Assembly (NCBI RefSeq): GCF_000003815.2
Contig: NC_049988.1
Coordinates: 8,432,617-8,496,616, forward strand
Source: Branchiostoma floridae
Lineage: Eukaryota > Chordata > Leptocardii > Amphioxiformes > Branchiostomatidae
Length of the DNA stretch: 64,000 nucleotides
Direction: 5' to 3'
The notes beneath the pieces were generated by a model. It did not search any database, had not been told where the DNA came from, and saw only the letters and a program-made list of their open reading frames with translations. Made by a program: the position numbers and the translations under genes. This document shows positions 45,691-56,400 of this stretch, piece after piece. The stretch's first letter is position 1. Every line of letters starts with the position of its first letter.

Positions 45691-46426
45691 GACATGCTAT
45701 AGTCTAGATTATTTAGTGGCAGATGCCAGATGGCATGTTTAAAATGATTTTCTGATTTTCATGTAGCGCGTAGAAGGACTAAATTTTGTATTCAGTGTTG
45801 ATGTTTTCATTGCATACTGTGTGATGAGAGTGACAGTGACAATGGTCTCTATTTGCACGTTCTTGCCCATATGGGCTAAATGTAATACATATATGTAATT
45901 AAATGAAACGTTATGTAAAGAAACATTACAGTGTCTGTGGGGAAAACAATACAATCAAAGCTATGCTACATTACTAGTACTTCTATCGTTTACAAAATGG
46001 TCGAGTATATAGTGCTATGCTATTATTGCATCTATAGTTTTCATGTCTCTTTCCTCTGATTGAAACAAGTGTGTATACGAATTCACAGAAGTTTTGTAGT
46101 ACAGTGTTGTCATATGTTATCAATATAGTTCAAATAGTTTGTCTTTTATTAACTGTTTAGCTTGTGCCATGGCAATAATAAAAGAATCAGAAAATGAAGA
46201 TAAATCCAAATAGTTTAATTTGAATAACCTTGGCATTCTTCAAAAAGGGCTTGTCTATCAAACCAAGATATCAAAACGCACATCAACGTTCATCTGTTAG
46301 CACTGGTATGTACCTTTAACATTCATCCATGTAAGCATCTCTAGATCTTAAGCATTGCTCAACTGTACCGTAACAAAGCTTAATGCCTTTTAGATGTTTA
46401 ATAAGATATACGACGACTAGCAAGGC

Positions 46427-46800
46427 ACCAGTCAAAGCCTGAGGGCACAGAATTTACGGAGTCAACCGTCTGGGAAACATACGATCGTGGGCTTAACTTA
46501 GCTTATCAGAGATCATGATGTGCATTACGTCCGTCCTGATACAAAGACTATACTACTTTTACAGAGAATAACAAAGGCACAACGATGCTGGATGATTAAA
46601 TACGCTCTGCGAATGTGTCTCGATTCAAAAGGACTTTAAATTTGTCTTGGCATTCAATTTATTTGTCTTGAGATAACTTGAATTTTTTTTGCCTCATTCG
46701 CAAAAAAAAATGTTATTGTCAGAAGTGGGATTCGAACCCACGCCTGGAGAACCAGACTGCGACCTGAACGCAGCGCCTTAGACCGCTCGGCCATCCTGAC
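46427..46800. repeat. 976-bp-period duplication, copy A
   Basis: ACCAGTCAAAGCCTGAGGGC through GCTTAACTTAGCTTAT is a strongly conserved block (about 80 bases). It is followed by a diverged spacer and then the intact tRNA-Leu at 46717. Copy B starts at 47403 with the same spacing. Confidence 0.8.
46717..46800 (-). tRNA. tRNA-Leu(CAG), copy 2
   Basis: 84 nt, intact, differing from copy 1 by one base in the variable arm (CTGGTTCTCCAG). A run of nine T follows on the minus strand as terminator. Confidence 0.95.
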
Positions 46801-47078
46801 TCACATATATGTTAGTTGTAATTGTCAAGTTTTAGATGTTGAATGATGTTAACTTTCACCAGGCGGTTGACACGTGGTGAAATTGTTCATGAGGAACAAA
46901 AGGTAAAGTTAACTTTAACAAGAGTCCGTGGCTGTTGGTGATGTCCTTGGTTCTGAAAACCAGGTTTTAGACCAAAATAACATCTATCAGATACCCCAAG
47001 AACTGTGCCATCCCGTCGGTTACGACCTGCTTTGCCCATTGAGAGATAACATTAGAAGTAATTCTAGAAAAATTGTAG

Positions 47079-47151
47079 GTCTCTGTGGCGCAATCGGTTA
47101 GCGCGTTCGCTGTTCACCGAAAGGTTGGTGGTTCGAGCCCACCCAGGGACG
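47079..47151 (+). pseudogene. defective tRNA-Asn, copy 3
   Basis: 73 nt. Compared with the other Asn copies, one G of the 5' anticodon stem is deleted (TTCG-CTGTT) and position 37 is C instead of A (loop CTGTTCA). The stem loses a pair and the loop register shifts. The acceptor, D and T arms are unchanged. It is likely a pseudogene, unless the deletion is a sequencing error. Confidence 0.8.
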
Positions 47152-47402
47152 GCATTAGTACGTATTTTGTTTGTCACTTTTTGGGTTTCCTACTATCGTG
47201 ATCTCTTTTTTTTTCTGTATAGAGTGCACACTTTGGTCAACTTGGACAAACAAATCAACACTCAACGCTTAGCAGTACACCGTAGTATGCGCCGTTTACG
47301 AACCTCATGCTTAACGTAAAGACCTTACTAGAATTCCTAAATGCTAAATTGTAGCAAAACTAAGTCTTCTAGTCGTTTATGTTATACGACGAACAGAAAG
47401 AT

Positions 47403-47708
47403 ACCAGTCAAAGCCTGAGGCACAGAACTTACGGAGTCAACCGTCTGGGAAACATAAGATCGTGGGTTTAACTTAGCTTATAAGATCACGTCTGTATTAT
47501 TTACCGATAAAAGACTAAGCTACTTTTATTGAGAATACCATTACTACTTAACTTCTTCCAATTTGAAAGGATTTCAGATCACAATTCTATTTCTGGAGGG
47601 GTATCAGATGTATTCTTCAAATTTGTCTTTAAAATTTTTTGTCATCAGAAAATTGAATTTCTTAAATGTCGTTCGCAAAGAAAGAAGAAATATGTCAGAA
47701 GTGGGATT
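47403..47708. repeat. 976-bp-period duplication, copy B with tRNA-Leu stub
   Basis: The block ACCAGTCAAAGCCTGAGGCA… matches copy A. At exactly 976 bases from the intact tRNA-Leu boundary lies TGTCAGAAGTGGGATT (47693-47708). This is the discriminator base and the 3' acceptor/T-arm end of tRNA-Leu, after which homology stops. Confidence 0.8.
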
Positions 47709-47957
47709 TTATTCTAAATATTGTCAACGGTTACATGTGAAAATATCTTATTGAGTGCTTAATCGGACCAAAATGGTTAATAACGTGTAACAGAAAAGTA
47801 TGATGGACAAAAGTAAAGTAAAATATAACTTATAAAATTCAGATTTCGGACCAAAAGGTCCATTGTCCACCTTGACCCATTTTTCATAAATTAGGAAATA
47901 ATTGTACCACCTCCCTTTGCCCACAGAGACACGGAAGTCGCTCATACAGATATGCGT

Positions 47958-47963
47958 GTCTCT

Positions 47964-48014
<51 letters not shown>

Positions 48015-48032
48015 GAGCCCACCCAGGGACGG
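47958..48032 (+). tRNA. tRNA-Asn(GTT), copy 4, one-base insertion
   Basis: As copy 1 but with CCGAAAAGG in place of CCGAAAGG: one extra A at the junction of anticodon stem and variable loop (75 nt). The anticodon and all stems remain pairable. TTTTTT follows within 10 bases. It may still function. Confidence 0.85.
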
Positions 48033-48187
48033 GACAAGTTTTTTGTTTCGGTCATTTTTGTGATTTTTTTTCAAGGAAAATAATTGTAGATTTTTTCCAT
48101 GGGTGCACCTGTGAAAAGTTGGAGGAGTATGACAGAATTTGACAAAAAAATAAATTCTTTTTTGTTGTTGCTTGATCCAAAACGTAA

Positions 48188-48271
48188 TGTCAGAAGTGGG
48201 ATTCGAACCCACGCCTGGAGAACCAGACTGCGACCTGAACGCAGCGCCTTAGACCGCTCGGCCATCCTGAC
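48188..48271 (-). tRNA. tRNA-Leu(CAG), copy 3
   Basis: 84 nt, same as copy 2. TTTT follows on the minus strand. It faces Asn copy 4 at 155 bases. Confidence 0.95.
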
Positions 48272-49910
48272 ATGTAGTGATTATCATCGCAACGCTATTC
48301 TCCATCACGAAAGTACAATCTGTGTATGACATTCTATTCATCATCTGACTAATATACGGAGTCAGACAGTCTGGCACCGAAACGTTCACATAAAACCACA
48401 GCGTGGTTTGGTCAGTCATTCCTCTTTTCGTAGAAAGTCTTTATGTGTTGTCAGTCTAGGTACAGGTCCAGTTTAGATCCAGAGGATCAGGTCCATGTCA
48501 CTTTGTCAGGACCTGAACCTGGACCTAACTGTCTTTGAAAAGTTGTAAATTGGCAATACTCAAAACCATTGTTCCTTTCACCACAAAGAAATCTGTTCGC
48601 TGGAGTATCCGTTTTTCACTGGCGCTTAAACATCCTATCATGTAAAAAAACGCTTAGTTTGACTGTAGAAACTTGGTAGAAATTTATACAATTCTACTTC
48701 CTCTTGTTGTTTTCTCGGAACGGTAAACCCCAAAACGTGTGAACGCCTAGTGGTATAATCTGTTCATTGGCTAATTGGTCCAACATCCGGTCTACTGATT
48801 TTTTCAGGTCCCTTTTTTTCGGAGCGGGAGCTCGACCAAAGTAAGTAAAGGAAATTTTTTTCCGGACCGGTGCAACAAGAAAATCTGGTTTGTACCGGTA
48901 CGCTGTACCACCCTTAGTTGTCAGCGTTATTTTAGTCTATCTGGAGTCGTGCGAAGATGTAAGTACTTTGATCTCTGAGCATGCAGTTTTAAACACCGCA
49001 ACATTTTAGTCAGGTTCTTTACACCTGCTGGGGTTTCTGTAACCTTGGTTCTTAAGCACTAACCAGATGTCAGCGGTTTTAAACGGTTTAGCTAACGATC
49101 AATTTCTGTAGATCTATACAACACGAGGTAAGAGTAATTCCTACTTCGACACGAATCATTGTGTGCAAGTAAGCCCTGAATCGTTCTTAAATGGAATTGG
49201 CTCAAACAGTCTTGTAGGATCCTGTGATTTGTACACGATTGAAGTGTGTGATGCATTTGCCCGTGGCTCTTAAGTAAATCCTTCTTTACCGTGAAGTTCA
49301 AAAGAGCTTTACACAGATGTTGGTTTCCACGAAAATAGTTTTTTTTTCTTTCCGGCTCAGACAATTTGAGACAGAAAAGGCCGCGAGATACCTCGACTCA
49401 ATGAGTAGCGTAGTGTGTTGTCGCATTCTAACGTTAACTTTTAACTGTTAACGTGGTGTTTATTTAAGAAGTCTTCATCTGTTGTGCGAAAACCGCTAAT
49501 TCAAAATTGACACATGGTGACAATTTCACAATCAGGACACCTTTATTGCTATTCTTCCTGCATTTTGTTTGTTTGATTGTTTGTTTGTTCGTTTGTATGT
49601 TAATATTGCATACCCGGCAAATCGCCTTATGGTGCAACACACCAGGTTTGTACTGAAGGGTGCAAGCAGCATATTCAGACAGACTTATCTGTGTTCCACT
49701 TACACCTGAATGGACTCCTCCTATTTTCAGTAAGTGTAATGCGTAATTTAATGTGCCGGATGAGTGGCTTTCCTCAAACACGGGAATTCCATTTAACGTC
49801 CTGTCCAAGGGACGGCCATAACTGAAGTTATGCACTCATTTCTACCTAGCTGAGGGAATTGAGAAAATTTGTGTGAAGCTTCTTTCCCAAGGGCACCGCA
49901 TCGGAGCATA

Positions 49911-49980
49911 TTAGGTGGCTCAAACCCCGGTCCTCTAAGCTTTGAGCGAATTACCATACGATTACGCTATGCTGCACGAC
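49911..49980 (-). repeat. tRNA-derived repeat
   Basis: On the minus strand it has an A-box-like TAGCGTAATCGTATGG and a B box GGTTTGAGCC with tRNA-like spacing. The acceptor stem does not close. It is probably a SINE or tRNA-derived fragment, not a tRNA gene. Confidence 0.4.
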
Positions 49981-50306
49981 GCCACCCTAGGTACCTTTGG
50001 GTCAATGTCTTCAAGATTTGCACTGAAGAGAGATCAATCTTACCAAGTCACCCTGAGACACCTCTAGCTTTTGTAATTTCCCCGGCGTCGTGGCGAACCA
50101 ACGCGCACAGCCCACACCGAGATGACCCTTGCCCCTTATGGCATACACAGGGCCGTCACCTGGCTTTTAGTACCAAGGACAGAGCCTACCCCAAGGAAAT
50201 AGCCTACTGTTTCTGATTTTGCTCCCTCTCGTTGCCCAAGTGAAAGTGTAAATATTCTTCACGACGAAAGATAGATATGTTTTATGTCATGTCTGAATGG
50301 CATAAT

Positions 50307-50398
50307 GCCTGGATGGCCGAGCGGTCCAAGGCGCTGCGTTCAGGTCGCAGTCTGGTTCTCCAAGCGTGGGTTCGAATCCGGATATCCCACTTCTGACA
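50307..50398 (+). pseudogene. tRNA-Leu(CAG) pseudogene
   Basis: Most of the tRNA-Leu body is kept, including the TTCAGGT anticodon loop. The 5' acceptor strand reads GCCTGGA instead of GTCAGGA and no longer pairs with TTCTGAC. GGATAT is inserted in the T arm, between TTCGAATCC and CCCAC. There is no T-run terminator nearby. It is the only Leu copy on the plus strand. Confidence 0.85.
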
Positions 50399-52517
50399 GT
50401 AACTATTTATCACAGATCAGTATCACAGACACATTGTCACAGATCACTAAACCCCAAGAAAATTCATTGCAATCCGATTTGTCTGTCTAGCTTTTACTGC
50501 TATCTGATAAGGTTCTAATTCTTGATATATATGTTTAATGACAAAGTTAGAATGGAGAGTAGTGGAACATACAAACTACGTTTTACAAGCTAACCGGAGA
50601 GGATTCTGGTACATAAATTCTTATGACACAGTGATGTTTTCAGCAGAAATTAAAAACAACATTACCTGTTCTCTTACTTCTACCAAGGGGGAGATTTTCG
50701 TGATTGATCAGTTGATTTAACAATGACCCTAGATTTGGGGATACGCCAAGGCCTGGCTGTTGTCCCTAGACGGTGTCCTGTCAGGTTATGATCTATGATT
50801 TGTGACTCATATCTTCTTTGAAATGCACTGCCCATCCCTAAAGGTTTCTACGTATGCTGTCCTATGATTTGTCTTCGCCCGTTCCTTTGTAGTACAGACC
50901 GCAGACTGTACAGTGACTGAGTCATCCACCGGTGCCGTACTCGTATCGCTCTCCCTACTCCTCACCGCCCACACAATATTCAAAGGGGGCAAGGATTTGT
51001 CGCTGCAGCCCTGAGACCCCTTTTCTATCTTATATCGCTGTTGGATTTCTAGCTTATCGCTATCGCCTCGTAGTTCTCGTAACGCCTAAAGATGCCTTTA
51101 AAACACTCTTTCTTATGAGACAACTCACTATCTAGATTGGTGCGTCCAGGAGCACTTCCATCACTGACAAGACAATATTTTAAAGAAGAAGACTTTTATT
51201 GTACGTTTCTGGCTTTCTGCTCCCACAAGCTGAGTACAGGCAATGATGATAAAGTTTTAAGTAGTTCTTAACAATCTGGGTACACATACTGATACTAGTA
51301 GAGTAGAGTAATGTAGTGAGAACGTGTTATCTTACTGCATGCTGCTATAAAGTAACATGTGTGCTAGTATGTACAGGTTCGACTTCTTCTCGCTTCTTAA
51401 GACAGTTGTAAATGTAAGGACAGATGGAGCTAAAATACATGGTTTATCTATTTGCATAAGGAATGTCATTTTTTCTATGCTATTAAGGCATCTTGAAAGT
51501 GGCAACTTATCCTGTGCACAATTAAAAAGAGTATATTTAAAGTGTTACCAATGATTACAGCTTTTCTTGTTATGTAAGTGCCTATTCTGCAGTCTTGAAT
51601 GAAAGGAGATAGTGGGTCGTATTGATTGTGTGTCAGTGTATTCTACTATCCTAGCACGTAGCACAGGAAATAGGACAGCCCTTGGCAAAAGGGTAACTTT
51701 AAGTCGCGATTCCTCGACACTTCAGATTTATCTATATTAAATCTGTGCTGGGGCAGACGTGTTGATATAGAAACGCCTATTTCTCGTAGCCTCCATAGCA
51801 GGCTTCGTGACGTGATTTTTCTGGCTTAATATGTGCTGTTGTCTGATTCTATATCAGAGTTCTGATTGAATGGCTTATGGCAGTTTATTTGATGTAGTGG
51901 AAAATACGGCCCAAGAAGCCTGCTATGGAGGCTATACTTTATGCTGATTGTCACAAAGTATTTAAATTCTAAGATACAAGGAACAGTAACAATTACTGGT
52001 ATAATCTATCGCCCGTCAGTAGATGAAAGATACGGAGCCGTAATCAAATTGTTGGCAGGAAATTTAATCTTAAACAATTACCAAGTGATAGCTTAAATTA
52101 CACAGTGTATCCTTAAAACAATCACCTTGTACAGCCTTAAAACAATAACAAAGAACGACGTCAAAAGATCACCTAACGTAATCTCAAAACAATCACCTGT
52201 ATCTGTGTGTATCTGTATGATATCGAATATTCGTACTGTCGAGATTCTTACGAATGTATGAAGTCGACAAAATTTAGGGTCACGGCGTCTCATGACAATC
52301 TTCACCGCTGTTTTATTTCGAATAGGACTAAACCAGGAGAACCAGTGACAGTGTTTCTGAAAGATTCGTGTTGAAGGTATCTGGTCTTTCTCAAGGATTG
52401 GAATTGGTTTATAATGACATACTTTATTTCTGATGTACGTTATCGTGAGTATTGCAACGCTGTTTTACCTCAGTGGATATTTCCATCAGGTTGTTGACCC
52501 CAGACGTCATTCAATGA
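50399..52517. other. noncoding region between tRNA cluster and LINE
   Basis: No gene is recognised. It contains the fold-back element at 51786-51935. Confidence 0.45.
51786..51935. mobile_element. MITE with GTAGCCTCCATAGCAGGCTT ends
   Basis: The left end GTAGCCTCCATAGCAGGCTT and its inverse AAGCCTGCTATGGAGGCTA match for about 19 bases. The body is about 110 bases with no ORF. The first bases, TAGCC, recall the TAGCCTGG family, but the arms differ. Confidence 0.7.
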
Positions 52518-52595
52518 CCCGTTTACGCTCGTAATACGCCGTCTTTCCTGGATTCCTGCGGTTTTCGAGTCGTCGTCAACGTAAAGGAAAACACG

Positions 52596-53390
52596 GTGGA
52601 TTCTCACCGTGCCAATTATGAGGTAGACAGAGAGGAGGAATATCCCAGAGGATTTCTGCAACACGTGCGTCCCTCATTAACGGACATTCGGAATAAGGAG
52701 GGTAAGCTAACACGCTTTCTGACGGGCAGAAGATTTGTCTATATCGAGAAGCCTAGCACACCTCTCCCTCCCAAGATGTCCGTAGGACTTTTTGTGGCTG
52801 AGTTCTACCACAGAGAGCAGAAAGAGGCCAATCGTGCTAGAGCACAAAAATGCAGCAACTGCCTACTGGAAGGGCACCACAGAAGCACCTGTGAAAATGA
52901 GGTAGTCTGTCTGCAGTGTAAGAAGCCTGGTCACAGGAGAGGTGACCCAACTTGTGATTTGGATGGAGAAGTCACCGACACTACCAGTCTGCCAGACACA
53001 CGCACTGACAACACAAGAAAGAACACTGCTGCTCCAGGGCAGGAACCTGAGCAGGAGCAAGATAGTGATACAGGAGACGAGACCTCTGACATGGACGAGA
53101 CAAATGGAGAACTTGTTCCGAACAGTCAGAACAGTCAACCAGGACGAGCAGACACCAGGTCGCAGGGAAGAAAGGAGTACCCTACAAGGAGCAGAAGCCA
53201 CAGCCGTGTCAACAACCGGCAAGTAGAGCAACACACCGAACAGGACAAAGTGGACAATAACTCTAGCAACAACTCCCTGGAACGTGACTCAGCACAGCCA
53301 TCAATCGAGATGTGGCTAAAAGAACAGAGAAAAACTGAAACAAAACAAAGTGCAAAGAGTAAGTCATCAAAGAGGAGAAAAAACACATAA
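52596..53390 (+). CDS. LINE ORF1, nucleic-acid-binding protein with CCHC knuckles
   Basis: Presumed RNA-binding partner of ORF2 in the retrotransposition particle. The open frame runs from 52518; no ATG is obvious, and 52596 is only a GTG, so the true N-terminus is missing or unclear. Residues 40-80 carry GRRFVYIEKPSTPLPPKM and FVAEFYHREQ, a segment I associate with ORF1 proteins of L1/Tx1-like elements (from memory). Two zinc knuckles follow: CSNCLLEGHHRSTC (C-x2-C-x4-H-x4-C) and CLQCKKPGHRRGDPTC, a variant with x6 before the last Cys. The second half is acidic, then basic and Ser-rich, ending KSSKRRKNT. ORF2 starts 99 bases later. A possible target duplication lies within the frame at 52679-52691, so the first ~30 residues may be host sequence. 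Confidence 0.75.
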   Translation: MDSHRANYEVDREEEYPRGFLQHVRPSLTDIRNKEGKLTRFLTGRRFVYIEKPSTPLPPKMSVGLFVAEFYHREQKEANRARAQKCSNCLLEGHHRSTCENEVVCLQCKKPGHRRGDPTCDLDGEVTDTTSLPDTRTDNTRKNTAAPGQEPEQEQDSDTGDETSDMDETNGELVPNSQNSQPGRADTRSQGRKEYPTRSRSHSRVNNRQVEQHTEQDKVDNNSSNNSLERDSAQPSIEMWLKEQRKTETKQSAKSKSSKRRKNT

Positions 53391-53489
53391 GTATACTTTA
53401 TATCTTACGCATGTACATGTATCTCATATGAGTATGCTTTATATCTTGTCAGATACTTCCCTCTCAAATCCACACAATCCCTCGCTTAG

Positions 53490-56400
53490 ATGATGACACA
53501 CAGAAACATGAAGCTGATCTCCTTCAATTGTAGAGGAATCAGATCATACAATAAAAGACTAAAAATTTTAACTTGGTTAAAAAAGAAGAAGACTGACATA
53601 TGCCTTTTACAGGAAACTTATCTGACAAAGGATATAATACATACTATAGATAAACAATGGGGTGGTAAAACCATCCACTCTTTTGGTACAAACCATAGTA
53701 GGGGTGTAAGCATTCTATTTGACAGTAAACTGCCTGTAGAAATTCTAGAACAAAAAATTGACACTGAAGGAAGGAAAATTGTTGTGAATTTCAAATTGTA
53801 CCAGGAAAAATATACCCTACTATGTTTATATGCACCAAACGATCAAAGACAGAGAAGAACTTTCTTCTATGACATTCAAGAATGGTTACATGACTGGAAT
53901 TTATACACAATGTTGGTTGGAGGTGATTTCAACTCCATACTTGACCAAAATATGGACCTTCTTGGTGGGTCCCTGGCGACAATTGACAAAAATCAGGCCG
54001 TAAGGGACCTTTGTGCCCATTTCAACCTACAAGATATATTTCGGCACATGCATCCCACACTGAAAAGTTTCACTTGGAGAAGAAAAACAACTGCACGAAG
54101 GCTAGATTACTGGTTGGTTGAAAACACCTTGACTGATGTTATGGAAGCTGGCCATTATGCCAGTATTTGCAGTGATCACAATGCTGTGTTTATAGATATG
54201 CATGTTAAGGAAACACCAAGAGGAAATGGATTCTGGAAACTAAATGTTAATCTTTTAAACGATCCAAACTATAAACACGAAATAGAAAGGCTTATAGAAG
54301 ATACCAAAATAGAATTCAAACAGTGTAAACCAGAACTTATATGGGAAATATGCAAAATGAAGATCAAAGAGCTGTCTATAGCATGGTCAAAGTTTAAAAC
54401 TAAAGAGAGAAACACCTTAGAAAAAGAAACAACAAATAAATTGGAAACTCTACAAGAGAAAATAGATAAGGATTTAAATCCTCAAACTCTTGCTGAATAT
54501 GAATGTGTTAAGACGCAGCTGGAGAGTATTCTCCTAGAAAAGGCCAAAGGTCAACAAATCAGAGCAAAAGCAAGATATATTGCAGAAGGTGAAAGACCAT
54601 CCAAGTACTTTTTGAGCTTAGAAAACAAGAAGCAAAGTCAAAATTGTATAACCTCGCTAGTGAGAGACAATGAAAAAATACATGACCAAGCAGAGATATT
54701 AAAAGAGTGTAGAAGCTTTTATCAAACTCTATACTCCTCTAAAAAGGTACCCGAAGACAAAATTGAAGACTTCCTGGGATCTATGAATATTCCAAACATA
54801 CTATCTGAACAAGAAAAGCAGGAGTGTGACAAACCAATCACATTACATGAGTGTGAAGAAGCTGTAACAAGCATGAAACAAGGTAAAACACCTGGCCCTG
54901 ATGGGCTTCCACCTGAATTTTACAAACTGTTCTGGCCTTCAATTGGAGTTTTAGTGCACTCTGTTATTTACAATGCACTCAGTGAAGGAAAACTACCACC
55001 CTCCTTCAGAAAGGCCCTACTAAGATTGATACACAAAAATGGAGACATGGAATCACTTAGCAATTGGAGACCTATAAGCCTCCTAAATACCGATTATAAG
55101 ATACTTGCTTTTGTCATGGCAAATAGAATTAAACCTCTACTGAAAGATCTAATAAATAAGGACCAGTGTGCTTACATAAAAGGACGTTTCATAGGACAAA
55201 ATGTTAGATTAATTCAAGATATAATTGACTTCTGTGACTCCAAAAATAAGACAGGTATTGTACTATTCATAGATTTTGAGAAAGCATTTGATTGTGTGGA
55301 GCACAATTTTATGTTTAAGGTATTAGAGAAATTTAACTTTGGCCCAAATTTTGTAAACTGGGTAAAGATCATGTATTCTGACTGTCTGGCCTCAGTCATC
55401 AACAATGGCTGGAAAGCCGCTAGTATACAACTGCAGCGGGGTATAAGACAAGGATGCCCATTAAGTGCGCTACTGTTTCTTCTTGTAGCAGAGATCCTAT
55501 TTTATAGCATACAAAATAACCAAAATATCAAAGGTGTCACAGTAGATGAAGCAGAAATTAAGATGTGCCAGGTGGCAGATGATACCACTGTTTTCTTGTC
55601 CACTGAAGACTCACTGTATGAAACACTTGAGTGCCTCAGCTCATTCTCTAATGTGGCTGGACCCAACTTAAACAAAGCTAAAACAAAAGGACTGTGGCTA
55701 GGTATATGGAAACACAGAAAAGATGAAATAGCAGGTATCCAATGGCCTTCTGTAATTAAGTCACTTGGTGTAAATTTTGGTCATAGCAAGGAACAACTAA
55801 TGAAATTAAACTGGGATGACAAGGTAAAACAAGTTAAAACAGTTCTCAATACATGGTGCCAAAGGAATCTTACTTTATTTGGGAAAATAACCATTGTAAA
55901 GGCATTGGCAGCTGCAAAGATAACATATGTAATGAACATTCTTCCAACACCAACAATAGTGTTAAAGGAGCTAAATACTGCCTTTTTTAACTTTGTGTGG
56001 AGTGGAAAAAAGGACAAAATTAAACGGAAAACTCTCATTGGCAACTATGAACAGGGAGGTTTAAAAATGCTAGACATACATAGTGTGAAAGATGCTCTCT
56101 TGGCGTCTTGGGTTAAACGTTTACTTAATGGTAAGGGTTCTTGGAGATATATCCCTTTACACTACTTATCTTCCTTAGATATAGACTTGAATTTTGTGTT
56201 TCAAATGAGTTGCATTGAAGACAAATACCTGTGTAATGTACCCCTCTTTTATAAGCAAGTTATCTATGCATGGTACAAAGCTAAAAGCAATTGTGATACA
56301 AACCAGATTATCTGGGGAAACAAGCATATTGTATCAGGGGGGAAAACACTCTTGTACCCACATTGGATTAACTCTGGTTTTGTTTATATACAGGATATTT

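Noticed and set aside
47748-48212. 154-codon minus-strand ORF with GGLEPPTFRLTAERANRLRHRD
   Set aside because: The recognisable part is the antisense translation of the tRNA-Asn gene at 47958-48032; not a protein gene.
48071-48265. Minus-strand ORF beginning MAERSKALRSGRS
   Set aside because: Translation of tRNA-Leu at 48188-48271.
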